64,000 nt of DNA from NCBI RefSeq assembly GCF_003254625.1, contig NZ_QJRJ01000078.1, positions 281,079 through 345,078 on the forward strand, given 5' to 3'. The stretch comes from Flavobacterium ginsenosidimutans (GTDB taxonomy: Bacteria > Bacteroidota > Bacteroidia > Flavobacteriales > Flavobacteriaceae). The position numbers and the translations under genes were made by a program. Below the pieces are notes generated by a model. That model was not told the DNA's origin and did not search any database. It saw nothing but the letters and a program-made list of their open reading frames with translations. Positions 52,965-60,792 of the stretch are shown piece by piece; within the stretch, counting starts at the first letter, position 1; each line of letters begins with the position of its first letter.

Positions 52965-54137
52965 TTACAAATTCAACTTATAACCAATTCCCATTTCCAA
53001 ACCTCTTAACTCAGCCAAACCTTTCAATCTTCCTGTTAACGAATAACCTGGATAAGTTTCTGTTTCTTCATCAACTCGATGAAGAAAACCGTGATCGGGA
53101 CGCATTGGAAGACTTATTTTGGTTTTGTTCATCAACAACAGTAATTTCTCCACAATTATTTCCATTTTAACATCGCCGTTTAAATGTTCTGATTCCCTGA
53201 AAATAGTTTCGCTTTCACGGATAGTATTTCTCAGATGTAAAAAGTGAATTCGGTCTCCATAATCATCTATTATCTTTTCTAGATCGTTTTTGGGATCGGC
53301 ACTTAATGATCCTGTGCAATAACACAATCCGTTTGCTTTCGACGGAACAGCATTAAATATAGCTTTCAAATCAGCCTCTGTAGAAACTATTCTTGGGAGT
53401 CCTAAAACCGAAAACGGCGGATCGTCTGGATGAATCGCTAATTTTTGTCCGTTTTTCTCCGCAATCGGAGTTACTTCTGATAGAAAATAAATCAGGTTTT
53501 CTCTTAGTTTCTCATTATCGATATCGGCATAATTATCTAAAAGTGATAAAATCTGTTCTGCTGTAAAGTTGATTTTACTTCCAGGCAATCCTAATAAGAC
53601 ATTTTTAAACAATAATGCTTTTTCGTCTTCAGACAATTGATTTCCAAACTGCAACGCTTTTTCTTTCTCCGCATCCGAATAATCATTTTCCGAATTCGGT
53701 CTTTTTAAAAGAAACACATCAAAAAAGGTAAATGCATCCTGATTGTACAGCAAAGCCCTGCTTCCGTCTTCGTTTATAAAGTTATGATTGGTTCTCACCC
53801 AATCAAGAATCGGCATGAAATTGTAGGTTATAATTTTAATTCCACAATCTGCAAGATTTTGCAAACTGATTTTATAATTTTCAATGTATTGAAGATAATT
53901 TCCCGAAGCACGTTTGATTTCTTCATGAACTGGAAGACTTTCTACAACCGTCCATTCCAGATCTGCATTTCTAACCATCTGCTGTCTTTCCTGAATCTCC
54001 TGAACAGACCAAATTTCTCCAACTGGAATTTGATGTAAAGCGGTTACAATTCCCGTTGCTCCGGCTTGTTTAATGTCTATTAATTTGACATTGTCGGTTG
54101 GTCCGAACCATCGCATGGTTTGTTGCATTTTTATCAT
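52965..54137 (-). CDS. uxuA: Mannonate dehydratase
   Basis: This is a 390-residue cytoplasmic enzyme turning D-mannonate into 2-keto-3-deoxygluconate. Family features: 'MQQTMRWFGPTDNVKLIDIK', 'TGIVTALHQIPVGEIWS', 'LAIHPDDPPFSVLGLPRIV', 'NGLCYCTGSLSADP' and 'FLHLRNTIR', 'LPMRPDHGF'. Starts at residues 1, 4 or 8 are possible; the conserved part begins at MQQTM. In the operon GH67-SDR-UxuA it handles glucuronate released by the alpha-glucuronidases. Glucuronate isomerase and the KDG enzymes are not in this window. Confidence 0.95.
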   Translation of the reverse strand: MIKMQQTMRWFGPTDNVKLIDIKQAGATGIVTALHQIPVGEIWSVQEIQERQQMVRNADLEWTVVESLPVHEEIKRASGNYLQYIENYKISLQNLADCGIKIITYNFMPILDWVRTNHNFINEDGSRALLYNQDAFTFFDVFLLKRPNSENDYSDAEKEKALQFGNQLSEDEKALLFKNVLLGLPGSKINFTAEQILSLLDNYADIDNEKLRENLIYFLSEVTPIAEKNGQKLAIHPDDPPFSVLGLPRIVSTEADLKAIFNAVPSKANGLCYCTGSLSADPKNDLEKIIDDYGDRIHFLHLRNTIRESETIFRESEHLNGDVKMEIIVEKLLLLMNKTKISLPMRPDHGFLHRVDEETETYPGYSLTGRLKGLAELRGLEMGIGYKLNL

Positions 54138-54150
54138 ACTTCTTTTTTTT

Positions 54151-54235
54151 ATGCCACGAAGGCGCTAAGTCGCAAAGTTTTATTTTAAAAATACTTTGAA
54201 CAGAAAAATTTTGCGACTTAGCGACTTTGTGGCAT
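54151..54235. repeat. Family D palindromic element (GCCACGAAGGCGCTAAG type)
   Basis: Arms ATGCCACGAAGGCGCTAAGT (54151 on) and ACTTAGCGACTTTGTGGCAT (ending 54235) pair over 25 bp with two mismatches; the centre holds about 35 AT-rich bases. It separates the SDR and uxuA genes. Confidence 0.85.
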
Positions 54236-54243
54236 TTTCACAA

Positions 54244-54981
54244 TTAAAACCCAATACTATTTCCACCATCAACCGGCAATACTGTACCAGTAGTATATTT
54301 TGATTCGCTTAAAGCAAAATAATAAACTGCATCTGCAATATCTGATGGTTCACCTAAATATCCCATTGGAGTTCTTCCCAATACTTTATTTTTTCTTTCC
54401 TGATCATTATCCAAAGCAGCTGCAGACATTTTAGTTTTAATAAATCCAGGTGCTATACAGTTTACACGTATTCCTGCTGGCGCTAATTCTGTTGCCATCG
54501 CACGTGTCATTGACTCAATTGCACCTTTACTAGCCGAATATGCTATTACTTTTGGAATTCCATATTGAGATGCCATAGAGCTAATGTTAATGATGCTCCC
54601 TCTTCCGTTGGCTTTCATATTTTTTATCACTTCTCTACTTACCGCAAAAACACTCATAAGATTGGTATGAATAATTGAAAGAAAGTCTTCATCGGTTACC
54701 TCTGGAATTTCTTTTTTCATGTTGATTCCAGCATTGTTGACCAAAATATCAATTGGATTTTCTTTTGTAATGCTTTCAATCATCGCAGGAATTTCACTCA
54801 AATTATTTAAATCGAAGATTACTGGAATGGCGTTTTCTCCAATTTCCTTGCACGCATCTTCTGTTTTTTCTTTTGATCTACCAATGATGTAAGTTTTGAT
54901 TCCATTATCACATAATTTCTTTGCGGTTGCAAATCCTAAACCCGAATTTCCTCCCGTTACAATTGCCGTTTTTTTGCTCAT
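54244..54981 (-). CDS. SDR oxidoreductase, probable fructuronate reductase (mannonate dehydrogenase)
   Basis: This is a 245-residue classical short-chain dehydrogenase. It shows the cofactor motif TGGNSGLG (residues 9-16), NNAG at 82-85, Ser134/135, and the active-site Y148 and K152 (YSASK). The generic fold would also suit 3-oxoacyl-ACP reductase or gluconate 5-dehydrogenase. The position between GH67 (18 bases) and mannonate dehydratase suggests that it takes the place of UxuB and reduces fructuronate to mannonate. This step would otherwise be missing from the operon. Family firm, substrate inferred from operon context. Confidence 0.8.
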   Translation of the reverse strand: MSKKTAIVTGGNSGLGFATAKKLCDNGIKTYIIGRSKEKTEDACKEIGENAIPVIFDLNNLSEIPAMIESITKENPIDILVNNAGINMKKEIPEVTDEDFLSIIHTNLMSVFAVSREVIKNMKANGRGSIINISSMASQYGIPKVIAYSASKGAIESMTRAMATELAPAGIRVNCIAPGFIKTKMSAAALDNDQERKNKVLGRTPMGYLGEPSDIADAVYYFALSESKYTTGTVLPVDGGNSIGF

Positions 54982-54998
54982 AATTTTTTAAAATATAT

Positions 54999-57152
54999 TT
55001 ATCCATTTCCAGGTGCAAATGGGAATTTTAATGATTTAAAATAATCTAAAGTCTGTGTTGGTTTTTCTACTCCCTTCGGAAGTCCTTTTCCAGAAAACTG
55101 CTGAAAATATAATAAACACGCATCACGCCACCATTTTGCTTCTTTGTACTGAATTTCAAGTAACATTCCAACTTCGTGAAAACGTTCACTGTCGATATAT
55201 TTTTCGGTTTTCTTCCAAACATTCTGCATTTCTTTCACTTGATCTACACCTTCCTGATATTTAAGCGCCAAACCATTCCAAAGCGTTTGTCCATTTTTCA
55301 GTTTATAATCCCATGAAACGTGATGAAACCATAAAAGATCTTTTTCTGGACAGGTTTCTAGATTATCAAAAAGTTTCTCAACCTCAGGCATATATTGTGC
55401 AGTAGCATTAGTTCCCGTTTTTGATCGGTCAAAACCAATTCCGTTTTTGTCAGCTTTATGATAATACGTCGGATTCCATTCTGGTCTTGACAAATTAGAA
55501 ACCCACGGTCCTGGTCCGTAATGATGACCTGTGTCCATAATATGATGCAGACCTAGCGGTGTCATATAATTTACAACAGCTTCGCGCGATTCGATCATCA
55601 TCTTTTTTACAGGTTTAACAAAATTTTCATCGTTCGAAAAAGTGCTCCTCAGCCATTCATCAGCAATAATTTCAGAATCTAAATACGGATTCCAAACCAA
55701 TCTTCCGAAACCGTACCAATTCGCCTGCGCAAAAGGATGTCCTGTCCAGTTTAAATCGTTCCCGATATTAGCAACGCCAGCAATTCCAGTTAATTTGTTT
55801 TGATGTAAAGTTCCGTCTACAACTTTGGCAACAGTCGAACCTTTTCCTTTTTCATAGGTATCTGACTCTAAAACTTCTTGAAATAATTTAGGCAGAAAAA
55901 TCAAATGCGTACTGAAACCTAAATATTCCTGCGTGATTTGAAATTCCATCATTAAAGGCGTTTTCGGCATCGCCCCAAATAACGGATGAAAAGGTTCTCT
56001 TGGCTGAAAATCGATTGCTCCATTTTTGACCTGAACAATTACATTGTCTTTGAATTTTCCATCATAAGGCTGAAATTCAGAGTAAGCTTGTTTTGCTCGA
56101 TCATTTGCATCGTGTTCTGAATATACAAATGCTCTCCACATAATTACTCCGCCAAAAGGCGTAACGGCATCAGCCAGCATATTGGCTCCGTCAACGTGAT
56201 CTCTTCCGTAGTTTTGCGGTCCAGGCTGACCTTCTGAATTGGCTTTTACCAAAAATCCTCCAAAATCAGGGATTCGTTTGTAGATTTCAACCGCTTTATT
56301 TTTCCACCAATTGATAACTTCTGGATCTTTTGGATCGGCAGTTTTTAAGTTTCCAATTTCAATAGGAGCCGAAAATCTTGCAGTTAAATAGACTTTTATT
56401 CCGTAAGGTCTAAAAACGTTGGCTAAAGCTTCGACTTTTTCTAAATATTGAGGAGTCAGAATTAAAGCATTTGCATTTACGTTGGTCAAAACTGTTCCGT
56501 TTATTCCAATTGAAGCATTCGCTCTAGCGTAATCAATATAACGCTGATCAATAAAATCTGGCAATTTCTGCCAATTCCAAAGTGAAAATCCGGCATAACC
56601 TCTTTCAACTGTTCGGTCTAAATTATCCCAATGATTTAGTATTCTGATTCTTGTTTTTGGAGAATCTAGAATGTCTAAATTTTTAATTGCTTTGTTAGTT
56701 TGTAATATTCTCAAAAAACTAAAAACTCCATATAAGACGGCAACATCATTTTTTCCTGTAATGACGATTTGCTTTTTGTTTTTAGTGAAAACCGTTTTGA
56801 TGATAAAACCTTCAGTATTTATTTTATCAAAATCAGATTTCAACTCCTTTTTGATTTCAGCATTTAAACTTGATTGCGAACCAACGATTAGATTATTTTC
56901 TCCTTTTATATCTGATTTGATTTCTGGAATAGCTCCCAGCATATCTTGAAAAGCTGTTTGAAGTTCTTTTTGAGCAATTTTAATGGTTTCTGAATTCCCT
57001 AAAACAACAATTTCTTTAAGGTTGTTTTTATATTCTGAAGCGATTGAAGAATTACTCACAACATTATACTGAAGCCACAATTTATAATCCTTTTGTGCCG
57101 AAGCCGAAAAGGAAATCAAGAGAAACAGGAAAACAAATTTTAATGAAGTCAT
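54999..57152 (-). CDS. aguA: GH67 alpha-glucuronidase
   Basis: This is a 717-residue exported enzyme (leader 'FVFLFLLISFSASAQ'). An N-terminal domain ('IVVLGNSETIKIAQKELQTA') precedes a TIM barrel with 'RILNHWDNLDRTVERGYAGF', 'LWNWQKLPDFI', 'FGGFLVKANSEGQPGPQNYG', 'GGVIMWRAFVYSE', 'DFQPREPFHPLFGAMPKTPL' and 'MEFQITQEYLGFSTHLIFLP', all typical of GH67. It removes (methyl)glucuronic acid from the non-reducing end xylose of short aldouronic acids, usually in the periplasm. It heads the operon GH67-SDR-UxuA, with a LacI-type operator 122 bases upstream. Confidence 0.95.
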   Translation of the reverse strand: MTSLKFVFLFLLISFSASAQKDYKLWLQYNVVSNSSIASEYKNNLKEIVVLGNSETIKIAQKELQTAFQDMLGAIPEIKSDIKGENNLIVGSQSSLNAEIKKELKSDFDKINTEGFIIKTVFTKNKKQIVITGKNDVAVLYGVFSFLRILQTNKAIKNLDILDSPKTRIRILNHWDNLDRTVERGYAGFSLWNWQKLPDFIDQRYIDYARANASIGINGTVLTNVNANALILTPQYLEKVEALANVFRPYGIKVYLTARFSAPIEIGNLKTADPKDPEVINWWKNKAVEIYKRIPDFGGFLVKANSEGQPGPQNYGRDHVDGANMLADAVTPFGGVIMWRAFVYSEHDANDRAKQAYSEFQPYDGKFKDNVIVQVKNGAIDFQPREPFHPLFGAMPKTPLMMEFQITQEYLGFSTHLIFLPKLFQEVLESDTYEKGKGSTVAKVVDGTLHQNKLTGIAGVANIGNDLNWTGHPFAQANWYGFGRLVWNPYLDSEIIADEWLRSTFSNDENFVKPVKKMMIESREAVVNYMTPLGLHHIMDTGHHYGPGPWVSNLSRPEWNPTYYHKADKNGIGFDRSKTGTNATAQYMPEVEKLFDNLETCPEKDLLWFHHVSWDYKLKNGQTLWNGLALKYQEGVDQVKEMQNVWKKTEKYIDSERFHEVGMLLEIQYKEAKWWRDACLLYFQQFSGKGLPKGVEKPTQTLDYFKSLKFPFAPGNG

Positions 57153-57273
57153 TAGGTTTTTATTTATTCTTTACAATCTCTATTTTGAAAGAATCAATAT
57201 TTCATTTCTGATTGAGCACATTTTTCAAAATTTTAATTCAAAAAATACATTATCCTAAATAAAACAACAATTG

Positions 57274-57283
57274 CAATCGGTTG
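57274..57283 (+). promoter_or_regulatory. Candidate LacI-type operator, site 6 (GH67-SDR-uxuA operon)
   Basis: CAATCGGTTG followed by CGTAAAA. A loose -7 box (TATTTTTTG, one base too long) lies 26 bases downstream toward the GH67 start. Confidence 0.65.
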
Positions 57284-57360
57284 CGTAAAAATATAAGATT
57301 GTTATTTAAGAAAAAAATTTTAACTCTACTTTTTTCAAAAAAATAATTTCTATAACAAAT

Positions 57361-57395
57361 AAAAGCAGGATAATTATAAAAACTATCCTGCTTTA
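57361..57395 (-). terminator. Terminator of the PEBP-like gene
   Basis: AAAGCAGGATA (57362-57372) and TATCCTGCTTT (57384-57394), perfect 11 bp, U-rich minus-strand tail. It lies 33 bases after the stop at 57428. Confidence 0.8.
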
Positions 57396-57427
57396 ACGGG
57401 GTTATTTAAAGTTAAATCCTCTAATTA

Positions 57428-57970
57428 TTATCGCTTATAATACGCTACAATACTGGCTTTTGCTAAAGTCTGGTTCCAAAGATTAAATCCAACTACAGCT
57501 GGATTTGTGTTTTCATCTGTTCCCAATTTATCAGTTTTTAATGCATAAACGGTGATGATATATTGATGATATCCGTGACCAACCGGCGGACAAGGTCCTC
57601 CAAAACCCTTAATTCCATAATCAGTAACACTTTGAATTGCTCCTTTTGGAACAAGATTTTTAGTTCCAGCATTGGTTACCAATTCATTTACATTTGCTGG
57701 AATATCCACTACAACCCAATGCCAAAATCCGCTTCCTGTAGGCGCATCAGGATCGTACATCGTTACTGCAAAACTTTTGGTTCCTTCTGGAGCATTTTTC
57801 CAAGATAACTGTGGAGACTGGTTTTCGCCTGAGCATCCAAATCCGTTGAATTCCTGAATTTTAGTAGTTTCTCCTCCTAAATCTTTACTGCTTAATGTAA
57901 ATGTTTTTTGTGCAAAAATAGATGTCGAGAAAATGGCTGACATCACCAAAATTAAACTTAGCTTTTTCAT
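57428..57970 (-). CDS. YbhB/YbcL family (PEBP-like) exported protein
   Basis: This is a 180-residue protein with a signal peptide (MKKLSLILVMSAIFSTSIFA). It has the phosphatidylethanolamine-binding-protein fold marks 'SPQLSWKNAPEGTKSFAVTM', 'YDPDAPTGSGFWHWVVVDIP' and 'GPCPPVGHGYHQYIITVYAL'. Bacterial members have no settled function; ligand binding in the periplasm is presumed. It lies between the GH67 operon and the AraC regulator on the same strand, but with its own terminator, so a link to xylan use is not evident. Confidence 0.9.
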   Translation of the reverse strand: MKKLSLILVMSAIFSTSIFAQKTFTLSSKDLGGETTKIQEFNGFGCSGENQSPQLSWKNAPEGTKSFAVTMYDPDAPTGSGFWHWVVVDIPANVNELVTNAGTKNLVPKGAIQSVTDYGIKGFGGPCPPVGHGYHQYIITVYALKTDKLGTDENTNPAVVGFNLWNQTLAKASIVAYYKR

Positions 57971-58056
57971 TTTATCTGTTTTAAAATTTTAAGCAAAGTT
58001 AAATTTGGAACGGCTGAATAATTTTAGGCAAAGGTTCAAAAACTGTTGCTAAAAGC

Positions 58057-58893
58057 TCAAATCGTTTTATGATGTTTGGGCGTTACGCCATATTTGATTT
58101 TATAAGCCTGACTGAAGCTTGAAAGGTTTTCGTAACCGGCTTCAAAATAAACTTCAGAAGGGCTTTTTTCTTGACTCAGCAAATAATGTGCATGTTCCAA
58201 TCTTTTATTTTGAAACCATTTTATAGGCGATTCTGAATAGTATTTTTCGAATTCTCTTTTAAAAGTCGAAACACTCATATTACATAAAAATGCTAATTCT
58301 TTTAAAGTCAGTTTACTTAAATGACTGTTTTCGATAGTTCGAATGAATTTTTGTGCGGCATCATCGCTGTTTGTAGTCAAAGAATAAAGAAAATCTGTTC
58401 CGTATTTATCTGTCAAGTAAAGCATAATTTCTTCAAACTTTACTTCTAATAATTTTGACTGAACTGCTTTTGAAAGGTTAGAAATATCGCCTAAACTATC
58501 TACAAAACGTTTTAGGAAATTATCATAATCAAACGCATAAACTGATTTTGGTTCAATTGATTCTGATCTTTCAGATTCCATTTTTCTAATAAAATTGTGA
58601 AGCATTTCATTAGAAAAAAACAAAAGAACACTTTTATAAAGTGACGTTTCTGAAATTCTTTTTTCTGTCATTAAACAATTTCCAGATCTCATTACAATAA
58701 ATTTCGAAGGCGTTATAGACAATGCTTCATTATCGAAAATGACTTCTTTTGTTCCTTCAATCAAAAAACTGATGATATTTTGATTTAAAATAATCTGCTG
58801 TTTCGAAACGTCTTTAGAACTGCTATAACCAACAACATGAACTTGTTGTGATTTTTCTAAATTCATCTCGTCTGGAAGTGTAATTGTTTTCAT
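58057..58893 (-). CDS. AraC-family transcriptional regulator
   Basis: This is a 278-residue regulator. The C-terminal AraC DNA-binding domain (about 178-278) shows 'LKELAFLCNMSVSTFKREFE' and 'YFEAGYENLSSFSQAYKIKY', 'GVTPKHH'. The N-terminal 170 residues form a cupin-like sensor ('FLIEGTKEVIFDNEALSITP') of the type in ExsA-like regulators. It stands 62 bases downstream of the LacI gene, with a hairpin in between, so it may be co-transcribed. Its target is not evident; the PEBP gene downstream is one candidate. No direct tie to xylan genes. Confidence 0.88.
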   Translation of the reverse strand: MKTITLPDEMNLEKSQQVHVVGYSSSKDVSKQQIILNQNIISFLIEGTKEVIFDNEALSITPSKFIVMRSGNCLMTEKRISETSLYKSVLLFFSNEMLHNFIRKMESERSESIEPKSVYAFDYDNFLKRFVDSLGDISNLSKAVQSKLLEVKFEEIMLYLTDKYGTDFLYSLTTNSDDAAQKFIRTIENSHLSKLTLKELAFLCNMSVSTFKREFEKYYSESPIKWFQNKRLEHAHYLLSQEKSPSEVYFEAGYENLSSFSQAYKIKYGVTPKHHKTI

Positions 58894-58903
58894 AAAAAAT
58901 CAT

Positions 58904-58928
58904 GGCTTATCAAACGAATCGATAAGCC
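58904..58928 (-). terminator. Hairpin between LacI and AraC genes, abutting the AraC start
   Basis: GGCTTATC (58904-58911) and GATAAGCC (58921-58928), 8 bp. On the minus strand ATGATTTTTT follows and leads straight into the AraC ATG at 58893, so the U run is the last thing before the start codon. Confidence 0.5.
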
Positions 58929-58955
58929 TTTATTATTTAGAGAATGTTCTTGATT

Positions 58956-59984
58956 TTATTTTTGAGTGGATTCTCTTGCGAGTACTTCCGTATTTAAAAA
59001 GGTAATTTCTTTAGCATCATCATTTTTAGATGATTTCAAGTTTTTGATAATAATTTCTGCAGCCGCTTTTCCCATTTTTTCTGCGGGATGCGTTATAGTA
59101 GACAAATTAGGGTCTATTATTTGCGAAATTGGATCATTATTAAAACCAATTACTTTAAATTCTTCAGGAACTTTTATGCCACGTTTTTTAGCTGTTTGCA
59201 CGGCACTTACAGCAATAATATCTCCAGGAGCAAACAATCCGTCTGGCATTGGTTTTAAATCAAATAAAGCGTTACTGGCTTTTACACCATCTTCGTAAGT
59301 AACTGAATTTAAATTGACAATAAGATTTTCGTCTATATCAACATTATGATCTTTTAAGGCTTCGATGTAGCCTCTTTTTCGTTCATTATATAAATTTCCT
59401 AATTCTGATCCTGCTGTAATGTGGGCAATACGAATACAGCCTTGTTCAATAAGGTGTTTAGTCGCCTTATATCCAGCTGAATAATTATCGATTACGACTC
59501 TGAAAGTATTATAATCTTTCGGAACCCTGTCGACAAAAACTAACGGAATATTATTGTTTGAGAATTGATGAAAATGTGACGTATCGCGCGTTTCCATTGC
59601 CAACGAGCAGATTACACCACTTACACGGTTACTGTACAAAGATTTCGCCATATTGACTTCTTCTTCATACGAGTCGTGCGACTGCATAATGATTACGGTA
59701 TAATCCGATTTTTGAGCCGTAATTTCGATTCCGCTGATTAATGATGACAAAAAGGGTTGTGTAACGGTGGGAATCAAAACTCCAATGGTTTTAGTTTTAT
59801 TACCACGCAAACCTGCGGCTAAAGTATTAGGAACAAATCCCATTTCTTCAGCGGTCTTTTTTACTTTCTTTATCGTTTTATCACTAATCGTGTGATGATC
59901 CTTTAAAGCTCGTGAAATGGTCGATGTTGCCAAATTAAGTCTTTCGGCAATATCATAAATCGTTACATGTTTATTTTCTTCCAT
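58956..59984 (-). CDS. LacI-family transcriptional regulator of the (glucurono)xylan locus
   Basis: This is a 342-residue regulator. The helix-turn-helix and hinge occupy residues 7-60 ('VTIYDIAERLNLATSTISRA', 'VPNTLAAGLRGNKTK'), followed by the sugar-binding sensor domain ('IGVLIPTVTQPFLSSLISGI', 'IPLVFVDRVPKDY', 'VIGFNNDPISQIIDPNLSTI'). It closes the upstream end of the all-minus xylan locus. Six copies of a CG-centred near-palindrome found before four transcription units of that locus have the form of LacI-type operators, so this protein is the prime candidate for binding them. The inducer may be a glucuronate- or xylose-derived sugar. No copy of the motif lies in front of its own gene. 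Confidence 0.9.
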   Translation of the reverse strand: MEENKHVTIYDIAERLNLATSTISRALKDHHTISDKTIKKVKKTAEEMGFVPNTLAAGLRGNKTKTIGVLIPTVTQPFLSSLISGIEITAQKSDYTVIIMQSHDSYEEEVNMAKSLYSNRVSGVICSLAMETRDTSHFHQFSNNNIPLVFVDRVPKDYNTFRVVIDNYSAGYKATKHLIEQGCIRIAHITAGSELGNLYNERKRGYIEALKDHNVDIDENLIVNLNSVTYEDGVKASNALFDLKPMPDGLFAPGDIIAVSAVQTAKKRGIKVPEEFKVIGFNNDPISQIIDPNLSTITHPAEKMGKAAAEIIIKNLKSSKNDDAKEITFLNTEVLARESTQK

Positions 59985-60066
59985 AAAACAAATAATAGAA
60001 GATGTAAATATAAACTATTTTCTTTCACGTTTATATTTTCAAAAAATCAGTCAAAAATTAAGATTA

Positions 60067-60504
60067 TTAATCATCTTTTTTGTCTTTTAGAATCTTACCC
60101 TCTTTGGTAAATTCCAAATCGATATTGTTTGTCAAATCTACATCGAGATCCTTATGTCCATAATCAATGTGCGTTATTTTTTCATTAGGATGATTTTTCG
60201 CTACATAAGCCTTAATATTATCTGGAATAAAATCAGTTGGAATTGGATTATCTCCACCATCAACTTCACGATACGATCCGTCTTTCCAGAATTCTACTTC
60301 TGTTCCATCTTTCAATTTAACTTCATAACCTTTTTCTCCATGTTCAGCATCTTTCTTTGCCGTTTCAACAGTGGTATAACTAAAATGTTTTTTCAAAAAA
60401 TCTTGTGCAGGTTTTGGCAATTCTGCAACTTCTATCTTTTTCTGCGCACTGACCGATATTGCTAACAATAACAATGTCAGTGCTAAAAATATTCTCACTT
60501 TCAT
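60067..60504 (-). CDS. PepSY-like (PF11396-type) exported protein
   Basis: This is a 145-residue exported protein (leader 'MKVRIFLALTLLLLAISVSA'). Two repeats of the PepSY-like/BLIP-like fold are seen: about 25-75 ('ELPKPAQDFLKKHF', 'GYEVKLKDGTEVEFWKDGSY') and about 85-140 ('FIPDNIKAYVAKNHPNEKIT', 'DLDVDLTNNIDLEFTKEGKI'). Members are common in Bacteroidota near two-component systems; their function is unknown, perhaps inhibiting proteases or binding in the periplasm. It is divergent from the TPR histidine kinase across 288 bases and could be a target of that system. Confidence 0.85.
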   Translation of the reverse strand: MKVRIFLALTLLLLAISVSAQKKIEVAELPKPAQDFLKKHFSYTTVETAKKDAEHGEKGYEVKLKDGTEVEFWKDGSYREVDGGDNPIPTDFIPDNIKAYVAKNHPNEKITHIDYGHKDLDVDLTNNIDLEFTKEGKILKDKKDD

Positions 60505-60792
60505 AATTTGTAGTTTTAAAGTATGGTTCTACTAATTTACTGCAAGAAAAAATGCCTTCAAATTTATTTAAGAAACTTTTAGTGTTTTAAAATATTGATT
60601 TACAAAACATTTACATCCGATATTTATTAAAAAATATCACAACTCCGTCTAAAATTTTTATTTTACAAATCGGCCATTTCATTGTTTTGTAGTATTTTTA
60701 ATTGTTAATTTTAAACTTGTTTTAACTTAATCCTCAAATTTCCAAAACTTAAAAAATATTCTTATTCAATTAAGATTATAAACCAAAAACGT

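Noticed and set aside
52961..53170. Plus-strand ORF opposite the uxuA 3' end
   Set aside because: Shadow frame of a firm gene, no independent support.
54244..54981. FabG (3-oxoacyl-ACP reductase) for the SDR gene
   Set aside because: The fold allows it, but no fatty-acid genes are near and the position between GH67 and uxuA favours a sugar-acid substrate.
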